Part shown: in pieces, positions 1-12,130 of the stretch
How positions within the stretch are numbered: the stretch's first letter is position 1
Layout of the letters: each line of letters opens with the position of its first letter
From: Albifimbria verrucaria
Lineage: Eukaryota; Ascomycota; Sordariomycetes; Hypocreales; Stachybotryaceae
NCBI GenBank assembly: GCA_020081605.1
Contig: JAHREC010000039.1
Coordinates: forward strand, 40,084 to 104,083
Length of the DNA: 64,000 bases
Direction: 5' to 3'
Translations under genes and position numbers: made by a program
The notes under the pieces: model-generated
Databases searched by the model: none
What the model saw: only the letters and a program-made list of their open reading frames with translations
Told to the model about the DNA's origin: nothing

Positions 1-170
1 ATAATGACACAGCTCATCCTCATGTTGCCTGACTCAACGAACCACAAGTTGCCCAGCCGTACCTGCCAGTTTCTCTTTGGACATAAGAAGCCAATACTTT
101 CCTGGTAAGATGTTTGATGCTGAACCACTGCAGGAATATTGTCGAAAAAAAAAAAAAAATAACGTGAAAG

Positions 171-1178
171 ATGATTGGGAAACCTTTTCTGAACTTGTGC
201 ATAAATGCGATTCTATTATTTCAATTTGCAGACTGCAGGCTCAATACAGAAACTATAGCGCTATCATCTCGGTCAATTCCCTCAACGGCGACTGTTGACA
301 CGCTAAAGGTTCTTTCAGGCATCCCTGACTTGAACTCGACTTCTGCCACACTGCGAAGGTTTGTCGCCTCTTCCACACAAAGACTGCGCTACTCAGAAAA
401 TGTTGGCACTGTTCTGCCAAGGTCAAACATTCCATGCGACCAGAATACTAAATCCAAGTTTCCTTTACATAAGAAAGGGCTAGCTTACAACGACACCCAG
501 CTAGCTCACAGGTTTGCATCTCAATGTTCTAACTGCGGCTGGGCATATAACTGGGATTCACAACCACAAGGGCTCGAGGACTCCATCGACTTTATCCCGC
601 TCCTCTGGAGCAACTCGCCAACCCATACCTCTCGCTTTCCCGAGAACGTATCCAACGCCTTGAAAAAAGGTGCAAGAGCAATCTTCAGCTTCAACGAGCC
701 CGACAATGCGGATCAAGCCAACATCAATCCCGTCGAAGCAGCAAAGGCTCATTCACATCATCTTAACCCCTACGCTGGCCTGGCGTTGATCGGTGCACCT
801 AGCGTGACGAGCAGCAACAAATGTGGAGAAGGTCTCTGTTGGCTGCAAAGGTTCTTCGAGGCCTGCGCTGCGCTAGCGGGCGGCTGTCAAGTGGACTTTT
901 GTAACGTACACTGGTACTCAACCGTAGAGCACGGAGATGAGCTATTCAATTTTCTTAAGCGCGCATACGATGTTTGTCGTGGCAAACACATCTGGTTGAC
1001 CGAGTTTGCTGTCGCAGGTTCTGATGTTGAAGTGGCTGAGTGGCTGACGAGAGCTATTCCCAGGCTCAATGCTTTGCCTTACCTGGATGCGTTTGCCTAT
1101 TTCATGGTGACTGCTGGAAGCCTCATGAAAACCAACGACGAGCTGAGTTCTTCCGGTAAGATTTATGCCTCAACATGA
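171..1178 (+). CDS. Secreted GH128 (Asl1-like) endo-beta-1,3-glucanase
   Basis: This is a 335-residue uninterrupted ORF with an ATG start. The first ~25 residues are hydrophobic and end near a cysteine (FQFADC), so a signal peptide is likely. From about residue 100 the protein follows the glycosyl-hydrolase catalytic core of GH128: KGLAYND opening strand, CGWAYNWDS, the acid/base motif FNEPD (~residue 180), CNVHWYS, and the nucleophile motif WLTEFAV (~residue 280). Family members cleave beta-1,3-glucan in fungal walls. Both catalytic glutamates are present, the C-terminus reaches the usual end of the domain, and I see no frame break, so this is one of the few clearly intact genes here. A 15-A tract (145-159) lies just upstream of the start. 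The N-terminal ~75 residues between signal and domain are not conserved in my reading; an upstream exon cannot be excluded. Confidence 0.88.
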   Translation: MIGKPFLNLCINAILLFQFADCRLNTETIALSSRSIPSTATVDTLKVLSGIPDLNSTSATLRRFVASSTQRLRYSENVGTVLPRSNIPCDQNTKSKFPLHKKGLAYNDTQLAHRFASQCSNCGWAYNWDSQPQGLEDSIDFIPLLWSNSPTHTSRFPENVSNALKKGARAIFSFNEPDNADQANINPVEAAKAHSHHLNPYAGLALIGAPSVTSSNKCGEGLCWLQRFFEACAALAGGCQVDFCNVHWYSTVEHGDELFNFLKRAYDVCRGKHIWLTEFAVAGSDVEVAEWLTRAIPRLNALPYLDAFAYFMVTAGSLMKTNDELSSSGKIYAST

Positions 1179-1824
1179 CAAAGTTCCACTTCGAGGTAAT
1201 GTATAATTTTGTCCATATTTTTGTCTTTATATTTTCCTTCGTCTTGGAACAACAGACCTTTTGGTGGCGGCTCTTTCTCTTCACTAAATGCCGAGCCACC
1301 CACACCTTGCATTGCATGATGCCTTGTTAGGCGACATGGTTAGGATGGATTGGCGAATGACCCACCTACCCTGAACTATAACGCACCCCGCCCAGGCGAT
1401 CACTCAAGCGATCACTGTTCAGGAATTAAATATCCTAGGTTCGTTACGATATAATATTGGACAATCTACGAATGTATAATATTGTATAAAACGGTCCAGT
1501 ACCCAGATTGCGAGCATGCCGCGTCCGGTTTTCTGGCACACAACAAATGTCGATCTTGGCATAGGTAATGTTGGCGGCTCGGTGCAGTCCGAAGATCGTT
1601 TGTAATACATGAGTCAGTGAGAAAACAAGTGAGCAAATAAATGAGAAAGCCAAGCAGGCAAGCAAGCTTTAGCTTTATGTATATAAGACTTTTCTAAATA
1701 CATCGGAACTGTGGCATGCATAGAATGGTTCCAGATTAAATATGAGAAAAGAGGCCAAGGAATCGTGTAGCAAAGACGTGTAGAACACGTTGAATTCCTC
1801 CGAGGCACACTTCAAAGGACTCTC
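1179..1824. other. Intergenic, nothing recognised
   Basis: Only short antisense or shadow ORFs are present. I see no RNA gene, repeat or conserved peptide in this stretch. Confidence 0.6.
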
Positions 1825-2846
1825 TCAATTTACAAACAGCCCCTGATCAGCACACCCAAACAAACGATCGATGAAGTCCTGCGGAATATTGCGAATTGTC
1901 TCCTCGAATTGCTTATCGCGGGGCATATTGCCCTCTTTCTGCCAGTTTTTGGGGTCAATATTATACAAGATTTTGAGCACATCTCCCCTGTCGCATTCCA
2001 TAACCGGGCGAGAATGACGAACTCCATTGGGATAGTGCAACCGCGTGAGTAGACACGTATCCATTCTCCGATCGCCGAATTCCCGATGACGATTGTTGCA
2101 AAATCGACGTAAAGTCCTTCGTGAATCAGATCCAGGGCTAGAGGCTCATCGAAGTATATTAAGATGCAACGGGACGTGCAAGCGGAGCTCTCGATACTGA
2201 GATAGATCGCGTGTCCCAGGCCCTGACTATCGGCACAGTCATGGATCCGAGATATAGCTCCGTCAGGGCCCTCCTCATCACAAGGCTGGTTCGGTTGGCC
2301 AGAGTAAGCTCGTGAAAACTCCAAATGCAAAGACGACGACCTTTTGATACGGCATTTGAGAACCCCAGCGGCTAATTTCTTATCGGCTTGCTTAGATGTT
2401 GTCCGCAAAATATTGTTTCTTGCGTAACTGGTAATCCCGGACGTCGGTGGCCACCTCTTGCCGAGACTGTCACTGAAAGCATGCGGAGGCAATGCTGGAA
2501 CTGTCTTTAACGATTTCCGGAAGTGGGCTTCCGAGAGTCTTTCCGACATCAATAATGCAATGGAAAAACAGAGTTTCAACTTTTTCTGGAGTGTCATGGA
2601 TTCATTGAATTGAATGATGGTATTTCCACCTGATAGATAGGTCGAAGGGGTCGCCATAGAGCCAAAGAACTCCGCAGTGTGAAGCTTGTAGAAGCGAGTC
2701 TTTGCCGTTTCTAAGCTGATAACAGGGTCTTGATGATCATCACTGGTGATGAAGCAGGTGAACGAGGTCGTCTTTCCCAAATCCCATTCCAACTGTAGCA
2801 TTGGTTGCGTCTTCTTCGGCGAGGATGGGTTTGAAGATAATCCCAC
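1825..2846 (-). pseudogene. Unrecognised fungal protein in two overlapping frames
   Basis: A long minus-strand frame (about 340 codons, entered without an ATG) reads like real protein up to roughly 2060 (VDFATIVIGNSAIGEW), then degrades. A second frame starting near 2064 supplies a better C-terminus (ILYNIDPKNWQKEG, then IPQDFIDRLFGCADQ) and stops at 1825. Adding one base near 2050 joins the two, so this is one gene with a frameshift or an unrecognised intron. Upstream of 2846 the frame stays open to about 2875 with no ATG, so a 5' exon may be missing. I recognise no domain. The organisation vaguely resembles large fungal proteins of unknown function in NLR-type neighbourhoods, but I would not name a family. 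Confidence 0.45.
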
Positions 2847-2879
2847 ATGTTGGAATTCGATACCCTTCTGGTCTTAAAT

Positions 2880-5780
2880 GACAGGATTCTTCTCTAGAAA
2901 TTCTCTACCCTCTTGATGGGATTTATCATCGTAAACACAGCAGACGAAAATCATTTTTGGGAAGAAGGCTCCGTGAGTAGCACGCAGCTAATTGTCTGTG
3001 AACAAAGTAGAAACTCCAAAGGTCGTTGTGAATAATTTGGTCCGCGGCTTTCTAGGATACCGGTATGAGCTGTGATGCGGGACTATTTTCACTTTAAATG
3101 CGCAAAGAAGATCGCAAGGAAATAGGGAGAGAGACATATTCTGCCTTGTCATCGGACGGCTGTACATTTTCGCCTCCACATACCCCCGCTGCACTGCTGT
3201 CGTCCTTGATGAATGTAAGTCTGATCCTAGTCTGCTCAGCCATCTAGACACTAAATCCCAACTGGCAGCAATCGCCACAGAGGCATAGGGAGCTGCTGCC
3301 TCTCAAGGGAGTACAAGAGCCCGAACTCTCCATCAGCGTCATGATCAAAGGCGGTTAGGTCTAGAATCAACCATCGTCTTTCAGTTTATCGAATGAGGCA
3401 CACTTCATGTCCTGTCACGGTCATATAGTACAGTCCTCGAACTCTATGCATTTGATCGAACGGCATCGATCCCAAAAGTGCCGTACGAAACGCCTACGGG
3501 CAAACGCCTACGGGCAAACATACAGACAGTTGCTGTCAACCTGGTGGTCAAGGTTGGTCATGTGGGTCATGTTTTCTGCTCAGCCTCGCAAAATGAGCAG
3601 AAAAGCAAAGAGCACTAAAAGGACTGGGTGATCACGAACTGCCTGGGATCCGCAGGGGATTTTCATTTGCATCGGCGTCATAACGATAGAGGATCAAGTC
3701 GAGTAAACCAACTAGACATGAACCCTGAAAGGCATTAAAAGCGAAATAAAGAAAAGTAGGAGGTTAAGAAAAAGGGTTAAAAGGACGGAGCATGATAAAG
3801 GAGGAAGTACGGAGAAGAAGAGGTGAAGAAGAAGAATACATTTCGTCGTGTCAACCCATCGACGTGGTTCCCTTGCTGTGGATAGTTTGTTTCTCCTATA
3901 CTTCTAAAGCGATGCTGGGGAAGCTGCTGAGCCACGCATGTCTTGCCCCACAGGAGCCTCAGGTTCTTGTCAAGCTGATGATTAGCCGGTGGCAATGCAC
4001 GAGACTGGCGAAAGCTGTGTGTTTCGATATATCCATACTGGACCCGGTGACAACCTTTCGGGGAGCCTCGCTAGGTACCACTGGTTATGAGGTTTGCTCT
4101 TAAGTCAGATAAATTGTTGGGAGACTGCTCTCCTAGACATCCGCTCGTGCTTCTACAATACCAACGGGAACACACAGCACAAGACATTACAGACTGCTCT
4201 TCTCATACTCTGATCACCTGACGAAGTTGCGGGCCTCAAGTTGAGTTTGTTTGGGTTAATTTATGTTGGCGTCGGCTGGTGTGGGTTGGTATCGGCTGAT
4301 GAGAGGGTGGATGGATGGATTGATTCGCTGCCCACTTGACCGTGTATTCGTGAGTGGTAAGTGCATTACTGCGGCAAGGTGGGAGGAGGGTGACTTAGCG
4401 TCGATTTCGGGCGAAAGTGGGTAGCGAAGGATCATGAGAGTGATAGGACGTGAGAATGCATGAGTGGGCTGGGGGTTGGATCTAGAGTCCAATGGCACAG
4501 CCCTCGGCTAGAGGGAAATTTTCAAAATTCATCAACTCGGTCGAACGCAAAACCGTGTGGATTCTGATTCGGTTGATTGCAGCCTCATTGGATATCCAAC
4601 TCGACGGCAAGCGCGGCGACATTATCGTAACTAGTTGTGCAAAAGATTGCGTCAGGAGCTCCTGCACAAACCGGGAACAAACCATAGCAAGTCGCTGATA
4701 TATGCCTACAGTACTATGTACAGAGTATGGCCGTTGGATCTTCCCTATCCGCAACATCCGTGGCAAATCAAGTAGGACAATAGCGGGCGACTAGCCGTAA
4801 GGAGTTCCATCTCCGTGTTTCTCCCGGTCGTCTATTCTCCTCCTGTTACTTGTCTTTCGTCCTTCACTGTTGGTTGCAAACAGTCGGAATACAATTTCGT
4901 GTTGGTTGACACGACCTTTACACCTCAGGGAAAGATCCACAGCCCCGCTTATGTCCAGGTCTGGATGACGCTATCGCCGCGGATGCAGGATCAACAGGCT
5001 AGTCATCTGGAGATATCTCTTGAAAGTGGCTAAGGAGACATGACAAGCGCCGGAAGCCATCCGCTGAGCAGGGCACAAAATGTGTGAAATCGACCATGGT
5101 GGGCCCTTTGCCCTGAACCGCCGCCGTTGCTTGGAGCAATAGCTCCAGGGCAGCATAGAGTACAGTAGTGTGTGAGCATCATCTCAAATAAAGCGCAGGG
5201 TGCACGTGGGGATGATGATCCATCGCCGTTGCAGTAGCTCGCTCTTCCCCACCTCACCAGGCAGTTGCATATCTCTCAAGTCATGTGACATCCCGCTCAA
5301 CGACCCCAAAACATCATAGGGGAGGGAGAAGGCCAGACTGTGGGCAAGGGCAAGAGGGACAAAAAGAGGGTAGAAGGGAACTTCGGGTAAGCAAGGCAGC
5401 AAAAAAGCGCAGTGACATTTGTTGTTGTAGGTGACAGGACGATTTACGGCACTGTCACATTGGTTGTGCCTGAGCGATAATTGTCTCCGTTCGTGTCAGA
5501 GCTAGTGCGCGTTGTTGCCAATCATCTTGAAAGACTGGGCCAACTGACGCTTGTCTTTTACATCTGGACCCGCTACAGTACCGGATGGCCCACAACATAT
5601 TCCGTAAAATGATCCCGCTTCATCGAAATATGCGGCAGGTGGACGTACAGTACAGTACATATAACATCTCTTCAAGTTGGCCTGGAGCTGTCTCTATGGA
5701 GCTCGACGCTAAGATGTCAGGTCCTGGGGATCAGCGCGCGGCTTGCCCTGAGTTGGAGAACGAGTGATTCATTTCACGCC
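2880..5780. other. Long gene-poor stretch
   Basis: Short ORFs in all frames, none with recognisable domains and most starting at non-ATG codons. It contains one copy of a diverged repeat (3290-3660, separate entry) and a 14-bp direct duplication (acgcctacgggcaa) near 3485-3515. A GGATGGATGGATT low-complexity patch lies near 4305. Otherwise I see nothing. Confidence 0.5.
3290..3660. repeat. Diverged repeat, copy A
   Basis: Two blocks match copy B at 9395-9595 in the same order. Block one surrounds 'aactctccatcagcgtcatg' (copy B 'aactctctaccaacgtcatg'). Block two is 'tctgctcagcctcgcaaaat' (copy B 'cttgctcaccctcgtaaatc') followed in both by a similar purine-rich tail ending near 'gactgggtgatcac' / 'aatgggttatcgc'. 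Copy A carries roughly 150 bp more between the blocks. By eye identity is moderate with many transitions. No ORF is conserved, so this is probably an old transposon or duplication remnant. Confidence 0.35.
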
Positions 5781-5782
5781 AC

Positions 5783-6127
5783 TCATGGCAACTGCCTTGC
5801 AGTCGAGGCAGAACGAGAACGAAGCTTGGTCCAGCACGGTGCTGCACCATGCTGAAATGGTCCATGGTTCGTTATCACGAGCAGGAAGAGGCGCGATAGA
5901 GATTTTACGAGTCCAGTAAGACCTTTCCCACTGGATCGGCCCCCAACGAAGGCTGCTAGCCCACGTAGGTTAACGTTAATCGGTGCCGATGAGCTACCTG
6001 CGGCAGTGCTAAAGCCACGAAGCTGGTCTAGCACTCGAAAATATCGCAAACGGTCTCGATTGTCGATTTCGCGGATATTCCGTAGCTTGTTCATTTTCCC
6101 GCCTTTTGGGATAGCGCTCCGTACCAT
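5783..6127 (-). other. ORF with a P-loop-like GGRSSGKG motif, possible dynamin-type relic
   Basis: This 114-codon minus-strand ORF contains LDQLRGF followed ~30 residues later by FVGGRSSGKGLTGL. The order resembles the start of fungal dynamin-like GTPases (IDQLRE..., then VVGDQSSGKSSVLE...; compare the intact motif GDQSSGKS in the gene at 54534-57014). Downstream residues do not match the family, so if related it is a badly decayed fragment. It ends where the truncated nma111 copy begins a little downstream. A chance GxxxxGK motif is the alternative. Confidence 0.22.
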
Positions 6128-6353
6128 TCGTATTTGTGTGGAGTTGATTCATTTCACATGAGAATTAGCCATGGAGGGGAATGGTGACTGAGAGCCTAGT
6201 GCATATCCACTTCCTCACCAGGTGACATGCACCCTACTGGAGCCAAGTGAATAGATTCCTCCCACCCTGGCGACCGTTTGCTTTCTTGCCTCGTCGGGGC
6301 ATCTCAGCCCTTTCAGGATTTCCTGCACACGTTACATACTTTGACAAATAGTA

Positions 6354-8913
6354 GTGGGTACCGAGATTCGGGTCGTCGGTAACGATGCAGGAGAAAAGCC
6401 CAGTATCCTGTCCGGTGTCATCAGTCGAACAGACCGCAACACCCCTCAATATGGCGAGGGTTACAGTGATTTCAACACGTGCTACTACCAGGCCAACGCT
6501 GCGGCAAGTGGCGGAAGTTCTGGCAGTCCTGTCGTTAGCAAAGATGGGTCTGCGGTTGCCCTACAGGCAGGTGGACGATCCGACGGGGCATCGACAGATT
6601 ACCTTCTCCCCTTGGATAGACCCCTTCGCGCCCTGCAGTGCATCTAGCAGGGCAAGCCGGTCACTCGAGGAGACATCCAGTGCCAGTTCTTGCTCATGCC
6701 TTTCGGCGAATGTCGCCGAAAGGGTCTGACCCCAGAATGGGAAGAAGCTGCACGGAAGGCTTTCCCGAGAAAACCAATATGTTGGTGGCTAAGATCGTCC
6801 TTCCCGCTGGGCCCTCTCACAACAAGATCAAAGAGGGTGACGTGCTCATCAAGGTTAACGGCGAGATGATCACTGAGTTTGTCCCACTGGAGGACATCCT
6901 CGATTCCAATGTGGGCAACACCATCAAATTCCAACTTCAGCGTCGTGGTGAAGACGTTGAAGTAGAGATTGAAGTTGGTGATCTTCACAACATCACACCA
7001 GACCGCTTTGTCTCCGTTGCCGGCGCTAGCTTCAACAACCTGTCTTACCAACAGGCTAGGTTGTATGCTATCCCAGTTCAGGGTGTCTACGTCTGCGAGT
7101 CTGCCGGCTCGTTCGAATTCGAAACATACGACAATGGCTGGATTATCCAAACCGTGGACCACAAGAAGGTCCCGGACCTCGACGCCTTTGTTGAGGTGAT
7201 GAGGAAGATACCAGACAAAGCTCGTGTTGTCGTCACATACAAGCATCTTCGTGATCTGCATAAGTTGAACACGACAGTCATCTATGTAGATCGACACTGG
7301 TCCGCCAGAATGAAGATGGCGATCCGAAACGACGAGAGCGGCCTCTGGGACTTTAGCGACCTGGGTGATCCTCTTCCCCCTCTGACACCTGTTCGACTAT
7401 CTGCTTCCTTCATAGAGCTGGGCCATATGCCTCACCATGGGATTGGCAAGCTTATCAGGAGCTTCGTCCATGTCAGTTGCTCCACACCGTTGTCGCTGGA
7501 TGGGTTGTTTAAGCGCCGCCAGGCGGCCATGGGCCTGGTTATTGATGCAGAGAAAGGTTATGTACTCATCTCGAGAGCCATAGTTCCTCACGATCTCTGC
7601 GATATCGCTGTGACTATTGCCGACTCCATCATTGTCGAGGAAAAGTCGTCTTCTTCCACCCTCTACAGAACTACGCTGTCATCAAGTACGACCCATCCCT
7701 CGTCGATGCACCGGTGATGAGCGCAGGGCTTAGCAGCGAGCAGTTGATACAAGGTGCCAAGACCTACTTCCTTGGGTACACAGAAATGGGCCGCGTAGTG
7801 CACGGTGCCACCACCGTAGTATATATTGATCCGGTTGCCATCGCTGCCAACTCTAGAGCTCCTCGATATCGTGCACTTAACTTCGATGCCATTCATGTCG
7901 ACAACCCCTTGGGTAATGCCTGCGATAGCGGTGTACTTGCCGCACTAGACGGTACTGTGCAGGCTGTATGGCTGAGATTCCTCAGCGATGTTGATGATGT
8001 AGAATACTATCAGGGCATTGGTACACCGACTCTGTTGCCCGTCATATCGGCCATTCGGAAGGGCGAGAAACCAAAGCTGCGTGTCTTGCCCGTTGAGTTG
8101 ACGGCTATTCAAAAGTCCCAGGCTTCCTGCATGGGCGTATCTCGTGAATGGATTGATCAGGTGACTCAGGCCGACCAGTATCGCCATCAGCTTTTCATGG
8201 TGAGAATTCCCGCCTTTGAGCGGGTAAGACAACCGGTCTCCCTTCAGACAGGAGACATTGTCGTGACTTTGAATGGTAACCTCTGTACCGCGATATCTGA
8301 CTTTGATATCATGTACTCCAATGAAGTGTTGGAAGCGGTTATTGTCCGAGGGGTAAGGAACACTGTCTTCAGCTTGCAAAGGTTGCGGCCGACGATATGG
8401 AGACGGACCATGTCGTGTTGTTCTGCGGTGCTGTGCTACAACGACCTCACCAGGCTGTCCTACAGCAAATAAGCAACCTCCCCAGCGACGTGTACGTATC
8501 CAGCCGGGTCTGCGGATCGCCGGCGTACCAGTATGGAATTGCTCCAACACTCTTCATCACTCATGTCAGTGGCCAGTCTACACCAGACCTCCAATCGTTC
8601 ATCGCCGCCACCAGGAAGATTCCAGATAAGACTGGTGAGTGACGTTTGATATCTGCTTATACATGTCGGAAATGATGCTAACGTGAGATCAGACTTTCAA
8701 CTAAATGTGGTCAATTTCAAGTCGATGCCCTCGATGATTACCGTGAAGAAGAACAGCCATTATTTTCCTACAGTAGAATGGATCAAGGACAAAGATGAAG
8801 CATGCGGTTGGCGGCAAGTAACGCATGAGAATAAACAGGTTTTCCAAAGTGAGGTAATGAACGGGGTACCCGGTGATTTACGCGGACAAGTAGATGAAGT
8901 GGAGCCAAGGTAA
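6354..8913 (+). pseudogene. nma111: 5'-truncated, frameshifted Nma111-type nuclear HtrA serine protease
   Basis: Successive frames reconstruct roughly the last three quarters of Nma111, the duplicated HtrA/PDZ protease of fungi (normally ~1000 residues). Homology begins near [12 protein letters not shown] and includes the catalytic-serine loop [10 protein letters not shown] (~6500-6530), [13 protein letters not shown]-like regions ([27 protein letters not shown]-like), [17 protein letters not shown], and KKNSHYFPTVEWIKD near the end. The part with catalytic His and Asp is missing, and sequence 5' of ~6350 is unrelated. Lesions: in-frame TAG at 6645-6647 (context [13 protein letters not shown], so CAG to TAG is likely); single-base losses near 6765 (CCC run), near 7636, and near 8386. 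A genuine 58-nt intron (8635-8692, GTGAGT...CTAAC...CAG) is retained, so this is a DNA-level duplicate, not a retrocopy. Long minus-strand ORFs across the locus are shadows. Confidence 0.85.
8635..8692 (+). other. Intron in nma111 copy
   Basis: GTGAGT donor, GCTAAC branch-like element and CAG acceptor. Removing it joins KIPDKT to DFQLNVVNF in frame, as expected for Nma111. Confidence 0.75.
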
Positions 8914-11900
8914 ACAAGACGTGGTGGGGCGAGTTCGTCGCGCTCACATAAACTCCTTCGGCTCTAGCTTTCTCTCGAGGCATAGGCAACAGTTCGGCAG
9001 TGTTGAGTGGGGCGTTCACGAGGACTAGGAACCAGGTAACCAGGTATCAAAGGCCCAGAGTGGTGCCAATAAAAGGTTGTGCGTCTCGGTGTTTTGAACA
9101 TGTAACTAGACACCAAATCTAGAATAGTGGCTGTCGACGCAGCGCCTGCCTTGGAATTCCGTCACTTCCATTCTCTCCCAGTTGATGGTCACTTTGGGAG
9201 CCCGTTTCCTTCTTTACGTCTTCTCTGGGCTGTAGGTGTCTCGATAGACTATCTTGGCTCCAATAGCAACCTACATTGTAAGTGACACTGTCTTTATGAT
9301 ATGACCCAGTCGTGGCTTCTCCTCCGCTGCTCGGCCCTTCGACTTGGGCGTCGAATAGCAGTTGGGACTGTCGGGAGCACGCGCGGGTCAGCAAATTCTA
9401 TTCATGCGCATTACACAAGGTCCAACTCTCTACCAACGTCATGATTAGAAGCCATTCAAAATCAGAATCAAGCATACTCGTTCAACCTACCGACATTCAT
9501 CAAGTGGACCCTGATTCTTGCTCACCCTCGTAAATCAGTAGGCAACTGAAGAATATCAGAGGAATGGGTTATCGCAAGATATAAAGCATCTAGCGATGAT
9601 AACTCGAGCAGCCACTAGAAATCTTGACTATCCTGGCGACGCAATGCTGTGCCATTAAGTGGAATAGTTAGTTAGTTGTATATGAATCATGAGCGATACC
9701 GAAGAAGGGCTGAGGTGTTGAGCTGGTCAATCTCGCTCTCGACCTAAGTCGGATCAATCGCTCATGCTTCGGCGGGATCAATATTAATGCACACCAGACG
9801 AGTTTACGACCTGCTATCATGCTTTCATCAACCCTGCAGCCGAGGGCCTCGAGCTGGGTCTGTGGGGTATTGTTCAGGCTTCGAAAAAAGTGGCGAGGGT
9901 AAGTTGCTGCCTATCTTATGTTGTATTCAATTATAGAAACAAGGTCCAGAGCCCAGAAGCAACGCCAGGATGTAACGGCTTAATGTTTCCCCTTCCATAG
10001 CTGCCATGCTGCCACAGCTCTTCTTCTCATCCCGAAGCAAGTGGCAAAACTCTCCATCTTCTCTCCACTCACATCTTTAATCAGTCTTGATCCAACTATA
10101 AGCTCGGATAAACCTGTATCCCAAAGTCGAAAAGACATGCAGAGCTCAATAGTCTCTAGAAACAACCCAAAAGGTGAGTGGAGCAGACGACTCTTTCCAT
10201 TTCTCGCCCTTGGCTCTGGAAAAAGTTCGAACCCATGGCATCCTGGACCTTCTCCATACCTCTGTATCCTCTGTATTTAAGTGGGCTCCCGGTCATCTTC
10301 AATCTATCTACAATGCATTGATTTCGAGTTTACGCTCATTGTTCGATCGTGTACCTTCTCCAGGATACTGCTCGCCTGAACCAGGCACAGTCATCTCTAG
10401 GCCAAACCAGAAACGATCTACAGTGGTAACTCAACGGTCTCGTTGGGCCAAAGTGAATACGGCAAGTCCAAAATGATATTCAAGCTGATTGTGAAGTTTG
10501 CCTAACTGCTGGCCTTAGGCAAGGAATGACTTATGCGGGTACAACAAATATGACGCCTTGTGGGCATGCTTGAAGGTCCACCAACCATGGCTGTTGGATG
10601 ATTCGAAGAACTCAACAGTGATAGAACAGGGTTCTTCCTCCGACACTGGCCGATCTTTAGGGATTCCTTCTCGCGTCAAGCCGCCCTCCAGCCTGAGTTA
10701 AGGCTAACATACAAGATCATGCATCACAGTACGGGAGCAGCAGGTTTCCGAAACGTTGGAGTGGCAGCAGGTCCCTTCGAGGTCATGAGCTTCCTTCGAG
10801 TTACGTTCCTCTTTAACTTTCGACCGCAAAATAATTTAAACAACTTCGCTGTTGAAACTTCCAGGGAACCGTGATTTGGGGTAGACTCTAATTTCAGTTA
10901 TGCAGGCACTTGACCACGCTTTTGAATACAGTTGAGAAAGCTCTTTGCTCTAAACATCGTAACTCAATGGGAACATATTCACAATTAATATTATTTATCG
11001 TGTAGAAGACCGATCTAGCATGTTCACTTTATTTCATTTCATTCTTTTTAATAAAAAACGAAATAGACTAATAATTAAACGTAGAGTGGACAAAGCATAA
11101 GGAGTACAGGGTAATCTGGCTGTGGGGTTTCAAACGATCTAGCCATTTCTGGTGATGAGTGTGTAATGGCGCTGGACTTGGGCAGCTCTGCGCTAGGTTT
11201 CCGATGAGAATGCCTAGGGATGCCAGATTGCTTTTCACGTGTCTTTGATGGCATTGGAAGTGGCTGGTTCGACGAGACTCTCCAAGGATTGAAGCACAAG
11301 CTATAATCTTCATGAGAATAGCTTGAAGATTCTTTTTTTCTGCCAAGAAGATGTTCAGTATCAGGGCTAGCCAGCTGGGCTCCTTTTATGTTAATTCAGT
11401 AGCTTCAGAGTACTTTTGGCATGCATTTTAGAAGCAGAGCAAGGGAAATCGTGTCTCTACTGATTTCAGACGAAGTGGATCACCGTTGGCCTAGCGAGGT
11501 GGTGTCCACTGATATCCGCTGGCACGTTATGTATTCGTGTGGTCTAAACAATATAGTGGTGCTTAACGGGGTTCTAACCTTGTTAAGTCAAATGTTAACT
11601 GAGTGATTCATCCAACGCAAAACGATTTCGAGATGAGATACAGCGGCCTTTGGGTGATTCATACATTGAACTTGCATGTGGTGGCTCTCTATATGATCCT
11701 TTCCAGCTTACTCCTCCTCCATCCAGAAGTGTGCTACTAAAATCTCACCAGAGTACAATATTCTCTCCAGTTTCAGGCATAAATATAGATCCTCTATTTT
11801 ATTTTATTTTATTTGATATTATTAAGACAGATAATGATACTATACCCCAGGGAATTAGTGAGTTACTTAAAGGAAGAGTAATGGCATTACAGAAAATAGT

Positions 11901-12130
11901 AAAAGAAATTAGATATCATATATTATCTGATCAATTAATGCTTTATAGAAGCGTAAAATAGGAGGTAAGGAATTGTATTATTAAAGAAGGATAAAAATGC
12001 TTACTTGCCCCTTGCTAGTAGGTTGGGTAGTCTGCAGTCTTTATACCCATAAGAAGGGTAATAAAATAAGCTAGTCCAGGGAAATAAAATAAACGCCATA
12101 TTTCGCTAGCGTCAGTCCACGCCCAACACA
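8914..12130. other. Gene-poor stretch with AT-rich patch
   Basis: It contains repeat copy B (9395-9595) and a weak pair of overlapping plus-strand ORFs at 10041-10476 with no recognisable domain. A strongly AT-rich patch lies at 11790-11990 (runs such as attttattttattttatttg). An ORF at 11650-11961 crosses this patch; its tail (ISELLKGRVMALQKIVKEI) faintly recalls the region before the zinc-binding part of retroelement integrases, but this is too weak to call. No RNA gene seen. Confidence 0.45.
9395..9595. repeat. Diverged repeat, copy B
   Basis: Same-orientation counterpart of 3290-3660. Shared cores are 'aactctctaccaacgtcatg' and 'cttgctcaccctcgtaaatc' with comparable flanks; the segment between them is shorter here. 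The pair flanks the nma111 fragment and its surroundings. Confidence 0.35.

Noticed and set aside
145..159. 15-A tract as a possible LINE or retroposon tail
   Set aside because: No target-site duplication or retroposed sequence next to it; it lies in the presumed 5' region of the GH128 gene and can be simple slippage.
6644..7297. 217-codon minus-strand ORF, and a 201-codon one at 7945-8550
   Set aside because: They are antisense to the well-matched nma111 coding sequence; their length is a by-product of that gene's codon pattern.
11650..11961. AT-rich ORF as a retroelement integrase fragment
   Set aside because: Only a faint similarity of ~25 residues in low-complexity AT-rich DNA; not enough to support a domain call.
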